Shown piece after piece: positions 1-6,718 of a stretch of DNA of 64,000 nucleotides (within the stretch, counting starts at the first letter, position 1; every line of letters begins with the position of its first letter). Source of the DNA: Mycobacterium kyorinense (lineage in GTDB: Bacteria > Actinomycetota > Actinomycetes > Mycobacteriales > Mycobacteriaceae); NCBI RefSeq assembly GCF_001672775.1, contig NZ_LZKJ01000197.1, positions 50,347 through 114,346 of the forward strand. Reading direction: 5' to 3'. The position numbers were made by a program, and so were the translations under genes. Below the pieces are notes generated by a model. It was not told the origin of the DNA. It made no database searches and saw only the letters and a program-made list of their open reading frames with translations.

Positions 1-418
1 TCTTGATCCGCGCTTCAAGTTCGACCTGATGCTGTTGGTTTGACGGATGGTCCATGTCGAGCCCATCGCTGGGAGTGACCGTGCCGGTGGCGCGGTCGAT
101 CGTGAACCCCCAGGTGTGGGCGTCGCGGTCGATACTGCTCAAGGCGTCTTTGACGTTTTGAATTTCGTCGGCCGATTTGCTGATTGCGGTACCGACGGCC
201 TGCATTTCGTCGGCGTGCGCCGCCAGATGTGTGCTCAGCTTGTCCAATGATGCTTTGGCGGCGTCACCGGCGGTGCCCTGCCAGCTGGCGATCAAGGGCA
301 ACCGGCTCAGTCCGGTTTTGACCTCGTTAGCACTGCCGCCACGTTTCCCCAGCGCCGTAGACACCTGGCGAATCAAGCCTACGTCCCAACGGTCGACATC
401 GGCGAGGCTGACCGCCAT
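1..418 (-). CDS. N-terminal part of an ESX/type VII secretion-associated protein (cut by window edge)
   Basis: Only the first 139 codons lie in the window; the gene continues past base 1. The ATG at 418 overlaps the stop of the upstream gene as ATGA, so the two are translationally coupled. The visible residues form a helical, alanine-rich N-terminal domain with a W-x-G turn (SWQGTAGDAAKASLDKL, about residues 45-61), like the WXG100-type helical hairpins at the front of large type VII secretion substrates. A short linker with DxDxD-like acidic residues and Pro follows near residue 120. The C-terminal domain, which would decide whether this is an effector, hydrolase or toxin, is outside the window. 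The partner gene upstream is EspC-like, which supports secretion as a pair. Confidence 0.7.
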   Translation of the reverse strand, partial: MAVSLADVDRWDVGLIRQVSTALGKRGGSANEVKTGLSRLPLIASWQGTAGDAAKASLDKLSTHLAAHADEMQAVGTAISKSADEIQNVKDALSSIDRDAHTWGFTIDRATGTVTPSDGLDMDHPSNQQHQVELEARIK

Positions 419-717
419 CAGGTTTGGTCGTTGATGTTGTCTGCGCTCTGGCCGTCCACAGCCCGGTACTGACTGCCGGCGACCCGAAAGGCCTGCTCGT
501 GATCGGCGATGCTGCCACACAATTGCTCGGTGGTGGATTGCCATTCGGCGAGTTTGGCTCGCAGCGCGGCGACCGAGGCGCCGACCCACCCGACTTGCGC
601 GCCTTCGATGTCGCTATCGGCAGTCGCATGAGCGGCCCGCAGATTGTTGTGATGCACGCTCATGTGATTGGCCGAGATGCGCAGATCAACTGGGTCAACT
701 TCCAACGGTTCGAACAC
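418..717 (-). CDS. EspC-like type VII secretion target, about 99 aa
   Basis: A small helical protein of the ESX-1 secretion-associated EspC family (DUF2580, type VII secretion target). It shows family length (about 100 aa), an N-terminal V-D-P-x-x-L start, a helical hairpin with W at the turn, and a C-terminal half with many Ala and Gln. The GTG at 717 is preferred over the GTG at 723, because the GGAGG at 724-728 touches 723 but is 6 nt from 717. It overlaps the downstream substrate gene by ATGA. A -10 box (744-749) and a palindrome lie upstream. EspC-family proteins are thought to be co-secreted with a larger partner through an ESX system; the exact system cannot be told here. Confidence 0.75.
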   Translation of the reverse strand: MFEPLEVDPVDLRISANHMSVHHNNLRAAHATADSDIEGAQVGWVGASVAALRAKLAEWQSTTEQLCGSIADHEQAFRVAGSQYRAVDGQSADNINDQT

Positions 718-727
718 GCCCACCTCC

Positions 728-749
728 CCTGGTTGACCAGGACATCCTA
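728..749 (-). promoter_or_regulatory. Promoter with palindromic site before the EspC-like gene
   Basis: On the minus strand TAGGAT (744-749) fits a mycobacterial -10 box. It is followed by the 6-2-6 palindrome CCTGGTCAACCAGG (728-741), which would sit at the transcription start and just before the GGAGG ribosome site. The palindrome may be an operator. No regulator gene is adjacent. Confidence 0.4.
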
Positions 750-939
750 ACCGCTTCTCTTGCAGCGCCGATGCACGAAATCGACCTGATGCGCGGGTGC
801 GGCGGCGTCCCGTGGTACCCGTAAAGGAACTTCTCAGGCCTCCGGTGATCGCATGATGGCGATAGCGTTTTGACTGGTCGCTGGTGTGCGTTCAGGTTCT
901 GGATGCAGTCTCAGCGCAGTGGCTACAGCCGCGAAAGAC

Positions 940-1134
940 TCACCACTGTTCGCGGGGCACGTCGAAGTCCACGCACAGCGCCCGCCACACGTCGCGTGGA
1001 TCTACGCCGTCTTCGATCGCTTGGGCGGCGGTGCGTCCGTCGAACCCGCTCAACACATGGTCGGCCAGCACCGAAGCACCGTAGGTGACACCGAACCGCA
1101 TCGTGACCAGCTCGTTGAACTCCGTGAGACGCAC
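940..1134 (-). CDS. DUF3046 family protein (Rv2738c-like), 64 aa
   Basis: A small conserved actinobacterial protein. The sequence RLTEFNELVTMRFG at its start and DPRDVWRALCVDFDVPREQW at its end match the DUF3046 family, which in M. tuberculosis is Rv2738c beside recA. The GTG at 1134 gives 64 residues, the usual family size, and lies 10 nt into the stretch before the upstream glycosyltransferase stop codon (1145), so the two are probably co-transcribed. Function is not established. It is acidic at its C-terminal end and has no membrane segment. The open frame extends further upstream, but that part is the shadow of the glycosyltransferase. Confidence 0.85.
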   Translation of the reverse strand: MRLTEFNELVTMRFGVTYGASVLADHVLSGFDGRTAAQAIEDGVDPRDVWRALCVDFDVPREQW

Positions 1135-1144
1135 GACGTCCAAC

Positions 1145-2317
1145 TTACCCAGCGTGTGCCAGCGCTTCGTGGCATACCCGCACCGGATCGACCACGTCGG
1201 CGATGCTGGCTGCCGCCCGACGGGCCGCGTCGCGGTAGCTCGGGGTGGACAACACGTCGCCAACCGCAGCAACCAGCGCATCGGCGGTCAGCGGCCGGAT
1301 CAACCGCCCGCTGCCCTGCCGCACCACCCGGTTGGCCATCTCCCACTGGTCACCACCGCCTGGGACCACCACCAGCGGCACACCGGCCAGCAGCGTCTTG
1401 GCCACCATCCCATGCCCGCCGCCGCAGATCACCACGTCGGCGTGCGCCAACAGCTCGTCCTGACGGCCCAGCCCCACCACGGCGTACGGCGGAGCAGCCA
1501 GCTCGGGACCGTTCAGCCTCGAGACAACGATGCGTGCCCCGGCCGGCAGCTGCTTGCCGGGCACCAGGCAGCCCAGGGCCGTCTGGGCCATTCCCTGTGT
1601 TCCAGTCAGCGCCGTCGACGGCGCCACCACCACCACCGGTCCGGAACCGGGCGGGATAGGCAACACGTGCTGGGTCGGTTCGAAGTGCAGTGGCCCCACC
1701 ACGACGGCTTCGGCCGGCCAGTCCGGCCGGGGCACCTCCAATGCGGGCAGCGTCGCGATTAGCCGCCGCAACGGGCCCGGGTCGCGGGCCGGCAGACCGA
1801 TCTCGACGCGCACCGCCGCCCGCTGGCGCAGCCCTTCGCGCCAGGACCGGGCGGTCAGCGCCCGCATCACCGCGTCGCGCAGCCGACCGCGAATCCCGAT
1901 GCCGGGCGCAAGGCCGCTTCCCAGCGGAGGCAACCCCTTAGACGGCAGGTACAGCGGATGTGGGTTGAGTTCGATCCACGGGATTCCCATCAACTCAGCG
2001 GCCATGCCGCCACACGCCGTGATGACGTCGGACACCACCAGATCCGGCGCTAAGTCCTGCAGCTGCGGGATATTGAGCACGGCCATCCGCGCTGCCCGCT
2101 GGTGGATCTTGGCGCCGGCGTCGCGGTCGTCGTCGGCCGCGGTCGGATCGAGCCCGGCCAACTCGACGGCGTCGACGCCGGCGGCACGCGCGTCCTCGAG
2201 CCATTCGGTGCCGGTGAGCAGAGTCGGGGTGTCGCCCGCCGCCGCGAACCGCTGGCACAGCGCGATCGCGGGAAACGAGTGCCCGGGATCCGGCCCGGCG
2301 ACCACGGCGACGCGCAC
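1145..2317 (-). CDS. UGT-like glycosyltransferase (Rv2739c-like), 390 aa
   Basis: Predicted GT-B fold glycosyltransferase of the UDP-glucuronosyl/macrolide type. The N-terminal acceptor domain starts VRVAVVAGPDPGHSFPA, with the G-H-x-x-P pattern of these enzymes. The C-terminal half holds the sugar-nucleotide site CGGGHGMVAKTLLAGVP and the following PGGGDQWEMANRV, near residues 315-345. The GTG at 2317 is chosen because homologues start with this V/M-R-V-A-V-V motif; an in-frame start at 2344 would add nine residues. Acceptor and donor are unknown; lipid or glycolipid glycosylation is possible. It is divergent from ephG and upstream of the DUF3046 gene. Confidence 0.82.
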   Translation of the reverse strand: MRVAVVAGPDPGHSFPAIALCQRFAAAGDTPTLLTGTEWLEDARAAGVDAVELAGLDPTAADDDRDAGAKIHQRAARMAVLNIPQLQDLAPDLVVSDVITACGGMAAELMGIPWIELNPHPLYLPSKGLPPLGSGLAPGIGIRGRLRDAVMRALTARSWREGLRQRAAVRVEIGLPARDPGPLRRLIATLPALEVPRPDWPAEAVVVGPLHFEPTQHVLPIPPGSGPVVVVAPSTALTGTQGMAQTALGCLVPGKQLPAGARIVVSRLNGPELAAPPYAVVGLGRQDELLAHADVVICGGGHGMVAKTLLAGVPLVVVPGGGDQWEMANRVVRQGSGRLIRPLTADALVAAVGDVLSTPSYRDAARRAAASIADVVDPVRVCHEALAHAG

Positions 2318-2345
2318 GGGCCTACCCTGCCACAACGGCCGCATC

Positions 2346-2358
2346 TAGGCTGGTGACC
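2346..2358 (+). promoter_or_regulatory. Leaderless -10 box of ephG
   Basis: TAGGCT (2346-2351) followed by 7 nt and the ATG at 2359 places the transcription start on the start codon. This favours 2359 over the in-frame GTG at 2353. Confidence 0.5.
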
Positions 2359-2784
2359 ATGACCGAGCAGACCATCGAAAACACCCGGACGGTCGAGACA
2401 TTCCTGAACGCGTTGCAGGACGAGGACTTCGACACCGCTGAGGCCGCCTTGGCCGACGACCTGGTCTACCAGAACGTCGGGCTACCGACCATCCACGGGC
2501 GCCGCCGGGCGATGAAGCTGTTCCGGCGGATGGAGGGCGGCAGCACCGCGTTCGAAGTGAAGATTCATCGCATCGCCGCCGACGGTGCCGCCGTGCTCAC
2601 CGAGCGCAGCGATGCGCTGATCTTCGGCCCGCTGCGCCTGCAGTTCTGGGTCTGCGGCGTGTTCGAAGTCCACGACGGGCAAATCACCTTGTGGCGCGAC
2701 TACTTCGACTTCTACGACATGCTGAAAGCGACGGTTCGTGGTCTCGCGGCCCTGGCGCTGCCGTCATTGAAGGCGTCGTTCTAG
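2359..2784 (+). CDS. ephG: EphG, limonene-1,2-epoxide hydrolase-type epoxide hydrolase
   Basis: A 141-residue cone-fold (NTF2-like) hydrolase that opens epoxides by adding water without a covalent intermediate. In limonene epoxide hydrolase an Asp-Arg-Asp triad does this. Here the likely equivalents lie in the stretch LTERSDALIFGPLRLQFWVCGVFEV and in ITLWRDYFDFYDM near the C-terminus. Near-identity by eye to M. tuberculosis Rv2740 supports the name; physiological substrates are thought to be lipid or sterol epoxides. A small membrane gene follows after 11 nt. Confidence 0.88.
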   Translation: MTEQTIENTRTVETFLNALQDEDFDTAEAALADDLVYQNVGLPTIHGRRRAMKLFRRMEGGSTAFEVKIHRIAADGAAVLTERSDALIFGPLRLQFWVCGVFEVHDGQITLWRDYFDFYDMLKATVRGLAALALPSLKASF

Positions 2785-2795
2785 GCACGAGTCCG

Positions 2796-3203
2796 ATGCG
2801 CGAACGCCCCAACGCTATTCAGTACATCCGTTACTGCTATGGCCACCCGCTGCCCAGTTCGATGCGGGATTGGGTGCGCAACGACTTGGCCGGCAAGGGT
2901 GCCACCGCCCGGATGATGATCCGGGTCGCCGTTCCGGCGGTGCTGGTGCTCGCCCCGTTCTGGCTGATCCCGACGACGCTCTATGTGCATGCGGGCATGA
3001 CGCTGCCGATCCTCATTCCGTTCGTGTATTTCTCGCATGCGCTGAACAAGGTGTGGCGTCGTCACATGCTGCGCATGCACAATCTCGATCCCGACCTGGT
3101 CGACGAACGGGCCCGCCAACGCGACGCCCACATCCACCGGGCCTACGTCGAGCGCTACGGCCCGCGACCCGAGTCAGCGCCGCATCGCAGCCACGACATC
3201 TAA
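2796..3203 (+). CDS. DUF5313-type membrane protein, 135 aa
   Basis: A small protein with an N-terminal soluble part (RERPNAIQYIRYCYGHPLP), two hydrophobic segments (about residues 48-65 and 70-90) and a basic, charged tail with H-R repeats. It fits the mycobacterial DUF5313 family of unknown function. The ATG at 2796 is used because the open frame before it is the 3' shadow of ephG. It follows ephG closely and its stop overlaps that of the convergent pspM gene by 3 nt. In M. tuberculosis this place holds PE_PGRS47 and pspN, neither of which is seen here. Confidence 0.7.
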   Translation: MRERPNAIQYIRYCYGHPLPSSMRDWVRNDLAGKGATARMMIRVAVPAVLVLAPFWLIPTTLYVHAGMTLPILIPFVYFSHALNKVWRRHMLRMHNLDPDLVDERARQRDAHIHRAYVERYGPRPESAPHRSHDI

Positions 3204-4030
3204 GCCCGCGGCAACCCGCCGAGTTCGTCGAACGCCTGCGCCCAGCCGACCAGCCGGTCTGTTGCTCCGACCAGTTCTTCGCGATAATGCTGGCGGGACA
3301 ACGGCGACGGTGCCGCGGCATCACCGTTCGCGGCCGACACCAATTGTGCTGCGGCGGTGACCATTTCGTTGTACTGACGCACACCGGTGCCTAACTGAGC
3401 GGTGAACGCGTTAATGGTGGGCACCAGATATGAGCGTGACTGCGGCGTGTACTGCGCCGCCCGCTCCATCGACACCACCTCCGCGGCCGTCGCCGCCATG
3501 GCCGCCGCGGTCTGGTTGGCCGCGGTAGTCAGCTCGCGGATCTCGTCGGGCGGCAACATGTTGCCCCGCTCCATCACGCCCAACAGCGAGAAGAAGCCAC
3601 GTTCGGAAGCGCCGAGGGCGAACATTGCCGATCGGGCGGCAGAGCCCGGCGGCGGTAACCGGCGCGTGCTGCCGGGCCGCTGCACCGGCAGCGGCACCAC
3701 GCGCAGCCATCGGTAGCGAAGCAGCAGCAGCGTCGCCGGAATCGCCTGCGCGACCGCAATCGAGCCGGTGATCACCAGCAGCAACGTGAACCAACCCCAC
3801 GCCGCCAACAGCGCCGTCACCACGCCCCAGAACAGGCAGCCGGCGCTGAAGATCAGCCCCCAGCGCAACGCCCGTCGCCGGCGACGCAGCAGTCGCGCCC
3901 GCGGGTCGGTGACCGCGCTGATCTTGCGCATGACCAGATCGGAAAGCTCGCCGGCAGTGTCCAGACCCCGCTGCACCAGCGTTCGCCACTGACCGGTAGC
4001 CGTTACGCGTTGACCCGATTTCACCGCCAT
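3200..4030 (-). CDS. pspM: PspM-like membrane protein of the phage-shock operon (Rv2743c)
   Basis: A 276-residue protein with two adjacent transmembrane helices at about residues 56-100, a basic N-terminal cytosolic part (RARLLRRRRRALRW) and a long helical C-terminal half. It matches M. tuberculosis Rv2743c, the membrane partner of PspA in the ClgR-PspA envelope-stress system, where it tethers PspA to the membrane. It starts 14 bp after pspA ends, in the order clgR-pspA-pspM. The fourth gene of the M. tuberculosis operon (pspN, Rv2742c) is missing: a convergent DUF5313 gene begins where it would lie. Confidence 0.85.
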   Translation of the reverse strand: MAVKSGQRVTATGQWRTLVQRGLDTAGELSDLVMRKISAVTDPRARLLRRRRRALRWGLIFSAGCLFWGVVTALLAAWGWFTLLLVITGSIAVAQAIPATLLLLRYRWLRVVPLPVQRPGSTRRLPPPGSAARSAMFALGASERGFFSLLGVMERGNMLPPDEIRELTTAANQTAAAMAATAAEVVSMERAAQYTPQSRSYLVPTINAFTAQLGTGVRQYNEMVTAAAQLVSAANGDAAAPSPLSRQHYREELVGATDRLVGWAQAFDELGGLPRA

Positions 4031-4044
4031 GTCGACCGTCCCGG

Positions 4045-4860
4045 TTACTGCTGACCGAGCGGCTTCTCAGCAGCGGTCGGGTCGGCAGCGGCCGCCGGTG
4101 TGCCCGGACTGGCCGCATTGCCGCCGGCCGGCAACGCCTCGCCACGCATCGACGCGCGGATCTGCTCCAGCCGGGAATGCCCGGCCATCTGCACGCCGGC
4201 CTGCTCGACCTCGAGCATGCGGCCCTGCACCGAGTTCTGCGCGAGTTCGGCGGCGCCCAGCGCGTTGGCGTAGCGACGTTCGATCTTGTCGCGGACCTCG
4301 TCGAGGCTGGGCGTGTTGCCGGGCGCGGCGAGTTCGCTCATTGACCGCAGCGACGCGCTGACCTGCTCCTGCATCTTGGCTTGTTCGAGCTGGCTGAGCA
4401 GCTTGGTGCGCTCGGCGATCTTCTGCTGCAGCACCATCGCGTTTTGCTCGACGGCCTTTTTGGCTTGCGCGGCGGCCTGCAGGGCCTGGTCATGCAGGCC
4501 TTTGAGGTCTTCGACACTCTGCTCGGCAGTCACCAGCTGCGCCGCGAACGCCTCGGCGGCGTTGTTGTACTCGGTGGCCTTGGCGGCGTCTCCGGCAGCG
4601 GTGGCCTGGTCGGCCAGCGTCAGCGCCTGGCGCACGTTGACCTGAAGTTTTTCGATGTCGGCCAGCTGCCGGTTGAGCCGCATCTCGAGCTGGCGCTGAT
4701 TGCCGATCACTTGGGCGGCCTGCTGAGTCAGCGCCTGATGGGTGCGCTGTGCCTCCTCGATGGCCTGCTGGATCTGGACTTTCGGGTCGGCGTGCTCGTC
4801 GATCTTCGCGTTGAACAGCGCCATCACGTACTTCCACGCTTTGACGAACGGATTGGCCAT
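4045..4860 (-). CDS. pspA: PspA / 35-kDa antigen (Rv2744c)
   Basis: A 271-residue PspA/IM30-family membrane-stabilising protein. It begins MANPFVKAWKYVMALFNAKI, the amphipathic helix that binds stressed membrane. A long heptad-rich coiled coil follows (about residues 25-225), then a Pro/Ala-rich disordered tail. It is the second gene of the clgR-pspA-pspM operon. In M. tuberculosis PspA binds ClgR as well as the membrane, so release of ClgR couples membrane damage to transcription. The 149-bp clgR-pspA gap holds no clear gene. Confidence 0.93.
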   Translation of the reverse strand: MANPFVKAWKYVMALFNAKIDEHADPKVQIQQAIEEAQRTHQALTQQAAQVIGNQRQLEMRLNRQLADIEKLQVNVRQALTLADQATAAGDAAKATEYNNAAEAFAAQLVTAEQSVEDLKGLHDQALQAAAQAKKAVEQNAMVLQQKIAERTKLLSQLEQAKMQEQVSASLRSMSELAAPGNTPSLDEVRDKIERRYANALGAAELAQNSVQGRMLEVEQAGVQMAGHSRLEQIRASMRGEALPAGGNAASPGTPAAAADPTAAEKPLGQQ

Positions 4861-5009
4861 CTGTCTAGCTCCGCCTTCTTTCGTGACTGCCGGATGGGGC
4901 TGGTGCGCTTGCCCTGCTGCTCAATTTATCGGTTTGGCGTCGATGGCCACACCCTTGGCGCGCAGCCGCTCGACAATGTCGCCGCTGAAGCGGCCCGCGC
5001 CGACCGCGC

Positions 5010-5336
5010 TCAGGCGATAGCCAGCGAGACCACCGGCGGAATGACGACCTTTGTGTCGGCATCGATGTTGGCGGCGCTCGACGTGCCCGACGTGGCGCGC
5101 TCTTGGCGGGCCAGTCGCTCACCGGCGTCGACGAGCAGGTCGGACAACGACACCTCCAGCGCATCGCAGATGGCGCTCAGCAATTCACTGGACGCTTCTT
5201 TGCGGCCGCGCTCGACCTCGGAGAGATATCCCAAGCTGACCCGAGCGGCATCGGAGACTTCGCGCAGGGTGCGGCCTTGTGAAGTCCGGGCCCGACGCAG
5301 CACGTCGCCGATGACCTCACGCAACAATGACGACAT
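5010..5336 (-). CDS. clgR: ClgR, XRE-type transcriptional regulator
   Basis: A 108-residue regulator with a helix-turn-helix (GRTLREVSDAARVSLGYLSE, about residues 20-39) followed by VERGRKEASSELLSAICDAL. The C-terminal end VVIPPVVSLAIA resembles the degradation tail of ClgR, which is a Clp substrate. ClgR activates clp protease, pspA and stress genes. The ATG at 5336 has an AAGGAG ribosome site 7 nt upstream and gives the M. tuberculosis length; an upstream ATG at 5378 is rejected. A sigma-E-like promoter lies upstream. Confidence 0.92.
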   Translation of the reverse strand: MSSLLREVIGDVLRRARTSQGRTLREVSDAARVSLGYLSEVERGRKEASSELLSAICDALEVSLSDLLVDAGERLARQERATSGTSSAANIDADTKVVIPPVVSLAIA

Positions 5337-5384
5337 TGTGCACTCCTTGGTCCGGTCACGCTGATTGACACTGGTCATCTAGGT

Positions 5385-5412
5385 CAACGTGACGCGGGTG
5401 GGCATTGGTTCC
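5385..5412 (-). promoter_or_regulatory. Putative sigma-E promoter of clgR
   Basis: On the minus strand GGAACC (5407-5412) is separated by 17 nt from CGTTG (5385-5389), matching the mycobacterial ECF sigma-E consensus. It would give a leader of roughly 40 nt before the clgR ATG. SigE control of clgR is known in M. tuberculosis; the site here is read from sequence only. Confidence 0.6.
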
Positions 5413-5432
5413 CCGGACACAGCCCTTTTGCG

Positions 5433-6029
5433 TCAGGGCGCTGGCGGCCGGCCCCGAACATCTCGTAGGGCGGAAGCGATGTAGTCCACACCGGTGACCA
5501 CGGTCAGCACGATGGCGATCGCCATCACCACCGTCGCCAAGACCTGCCATGATCCGGACAACGGCAACACGAACAACCCGATCGCCACCGCCTGCACGAG
5601 CGTCTTGAGTTTGCCGCCGCGACTGGCGGGAATGACGCCGCGGCGCAGCACGGCGAACCGCAGCACGGTGATGCCGACCTCGCGCACCAAGATCAGCACG
5701 GTGACCCACCAGGGCAGATCGCCGAGCATCGCCAGCCCGATCAGCGCCGCGCCGATGAGGGTTTTGTCGGCAATCGGGTCGGCCATCGTCCCGAATTCGG
5801 TCACCATCCCGTAGTTGCGGGCCAGCGCGCCGTCGAACCGATCCGTGATGACCGCTACCGCGAAAATCACGAAAGCCACGATGCGGCTGGGGGTTTCGTG
5901 CCCCTCCCCGGCGAATAGCGCCAACAGGAAGACCGGAACCAATACCAGACGCAGCAGCGTGAGCATGTTGGCGAGGTTGGTGACGCGCACACGCCGGACC
6001 ATCGGACCGGTTTGAGGCTGCCCCGTCAC
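5433..6029 (-). CDS. pgsA3: CDP-alcohol phosphatidyltransferase PgsA3 (phosphatidylglycerophosphate synthase type)
   Basis: A 198-residue integral membrane enzyme with the CDP-alcohol phosphotransferase motif spread over DRFDGALARNYGMVTEFGTMADPIADK (D-G-x2-A-R-x8-G-x3-D-x3-D, about residues 63-88) and several hydrophobic helices. It swaps CMP of CDP-diacylglycerol for an alcohol, probably glycerol 3-phosphate. Matches Rv2746c. The GTG at 6029 is chosen because a TATTCT -10 box sits exactly 6 nt before it; an ATG at 6002 is the alternative. Divergent from argA across a 54-bp region. Confidence 0.88.
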   Translation of the reverse strand: MTGQPQTGPMVRRVRVTNLANMLTLLRLVLVPVFLLALFAGEGHETPSRIVAFVIFAVAVITDRFDGALARNYGMVTEFGTMADPIADKTLIGAALIGLAMLGDLPWWVTVLILVREVGITVLRFAVLRRGVIPASRGGKLKTLVQAVAIGLFVLPLSGSWQVLATVVMAIAIVLTVVTGVDYIASALRDVRGRPPAP

Positions 6030-6083
6030 GGCATCAGAATATCGGTTGCCCCTGGGATGGGCCGAAACCGATACTCTGCACCC
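6030..6083. promoter_or_regulatory. Palindromic divergent leaderless promoter of pgsA3 and argA
   Basis: AACCGATACTCT (6066-6077, plus strand) and AACCGATATTCT (minus strand, 6036-6047) are near-perfect inverted copies. Each ends in a TANNNT -10 box 6 nt before a GTG start (6084 for argA, 6029 for pgsA3). Both genes should be leaderless and could share a regulator bound to the symmetric site. Confidence 0.65.
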
Positions 6084-6605
6084 GTGAACGCAGTGGGGGG
6101 TCCACGCGCCTACCGGCCAGCCGTCCGGCGTGCGCGGACCTCCGATGTCCCGGCCATCAAGCGACTCGTCGACACCTACGCCGGCAAGATCTTGCTGGAA
6201 AAAAACCTGGTGACGCTCTACGAGGCTGTCCAGGAGTTCTGGGTGGCCGAACACGAGGACCAGGTAGTCGGCTGCGGAGCGCTGCACGTGTTGTGGTCGG
6301 ACCTCGGCGAGGTGCGCACGGTCGCGGTCGACCCGAGCATGACCGGCCGGGGTATCGGCCACGCGATCGTCGACCGGCTGCTCGAGGTGGCCCGCGACCT
6401 GCAATTGCAGCGGCTGTTCGTGTTGACTTTCGAGACGGAGTTCTTTTCCCGGCACGGATTCGCCGAGATCGACGGCACGCCAGTGACCGCCGAGGTCTAC
6501 GAGGAGATGTGCCGCTCGTATGACATCGGTGTCGCGGAATTCCTCGACTTGAGCTACGTCAAGCCCAACATTTTGGGCAACACCCGGATGCTGCTGGTGC
6601 TCTAG
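6084..6605 (+). CDS. argA: GNAT-type N-acetylglutamate synthase ArgA (Rv2747)
   Basis: A 173-residue stand-alone GNAT acetyltransferase that makes N-acetylglutamate from acetyl-CoA and L-glutamate, the first step of arginine synthesis. The acetyl-CoA site is seen in VAVDPSMTGRGIGHAIVDRL (Q/R-x-x-G-x-G/A, about residues 79-98). It lacks the amino-acid kinase domain of classical ArgA, as in M. tuberculosis Rv2747. The GTG at 6084 is fixed by a TACTCT -10 box 6 nt upstream. Its stop is followed by an inverted-repeat region facing ftsK. Confidence 0.88.
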   Translation: MNAVGGPRAYRPAVRRARTSDVPAIKRLVDTYAGKILLEKNLVTLYEAVQEFWVAEHEDQVVGCGALHVLWSDLGEVRTVAVDPSMTGRGIGHAIVDRLLEVARDLQLQRLFVLTFETEFFSRHGFAEIDGTPVTAEVYEEMCRSYDIGVAEFLDLSYVKPNILGNTRMLLVL

Positions 6606-6607
6606 CC

Positions 6608-6667
6608 GCCGAGCGTGAAGCTGGGTTCACGTTGGTGGCCGAACGTGAAACTGGGTTCACGCTCGGC
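6608..6667. repeat. Nested inverted repeat and short tandem repeats between argA and ftsK
   Basis: The outer arms GCCGAGCGTGAA (6608-6619) and TTCACGCTCGGC (6656-6667) are perfectly complementary. Inside are two imperfect copies of a smaller palindrome of the form CGTGAA-(C/A)TGGG-TTCACG, about 33 bp apart. The stretch then passes into short CTCGGCGCCAGTCGGCG-like tandem repeats that run into the ftsK stop. It lies between two convergent genes and is likely a bidirectional terminator. Confidence 0.55.
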
Positions 6668-6718
6668 GCCAGTCGGCGACGCTCGGCGCCGCTCGGCGCC
6701 AGTCGGCGTCCCTCGGCG

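Noticed and set aside
886..1762. Plus-strand open frames over the glycosyltransferase and DUF3046 genes
   Set aside because: Composition of Arg/Pro/Ala-rich antisense shadows; the minus-strand genes are recognised.
4861..5009. Short open stretch (about 32 codons, ending VAIDAKPIN) in the clgR-pspA gap
   Set aside because: It overlaps the clgR end in another frame and has no start codon or ribosome site.
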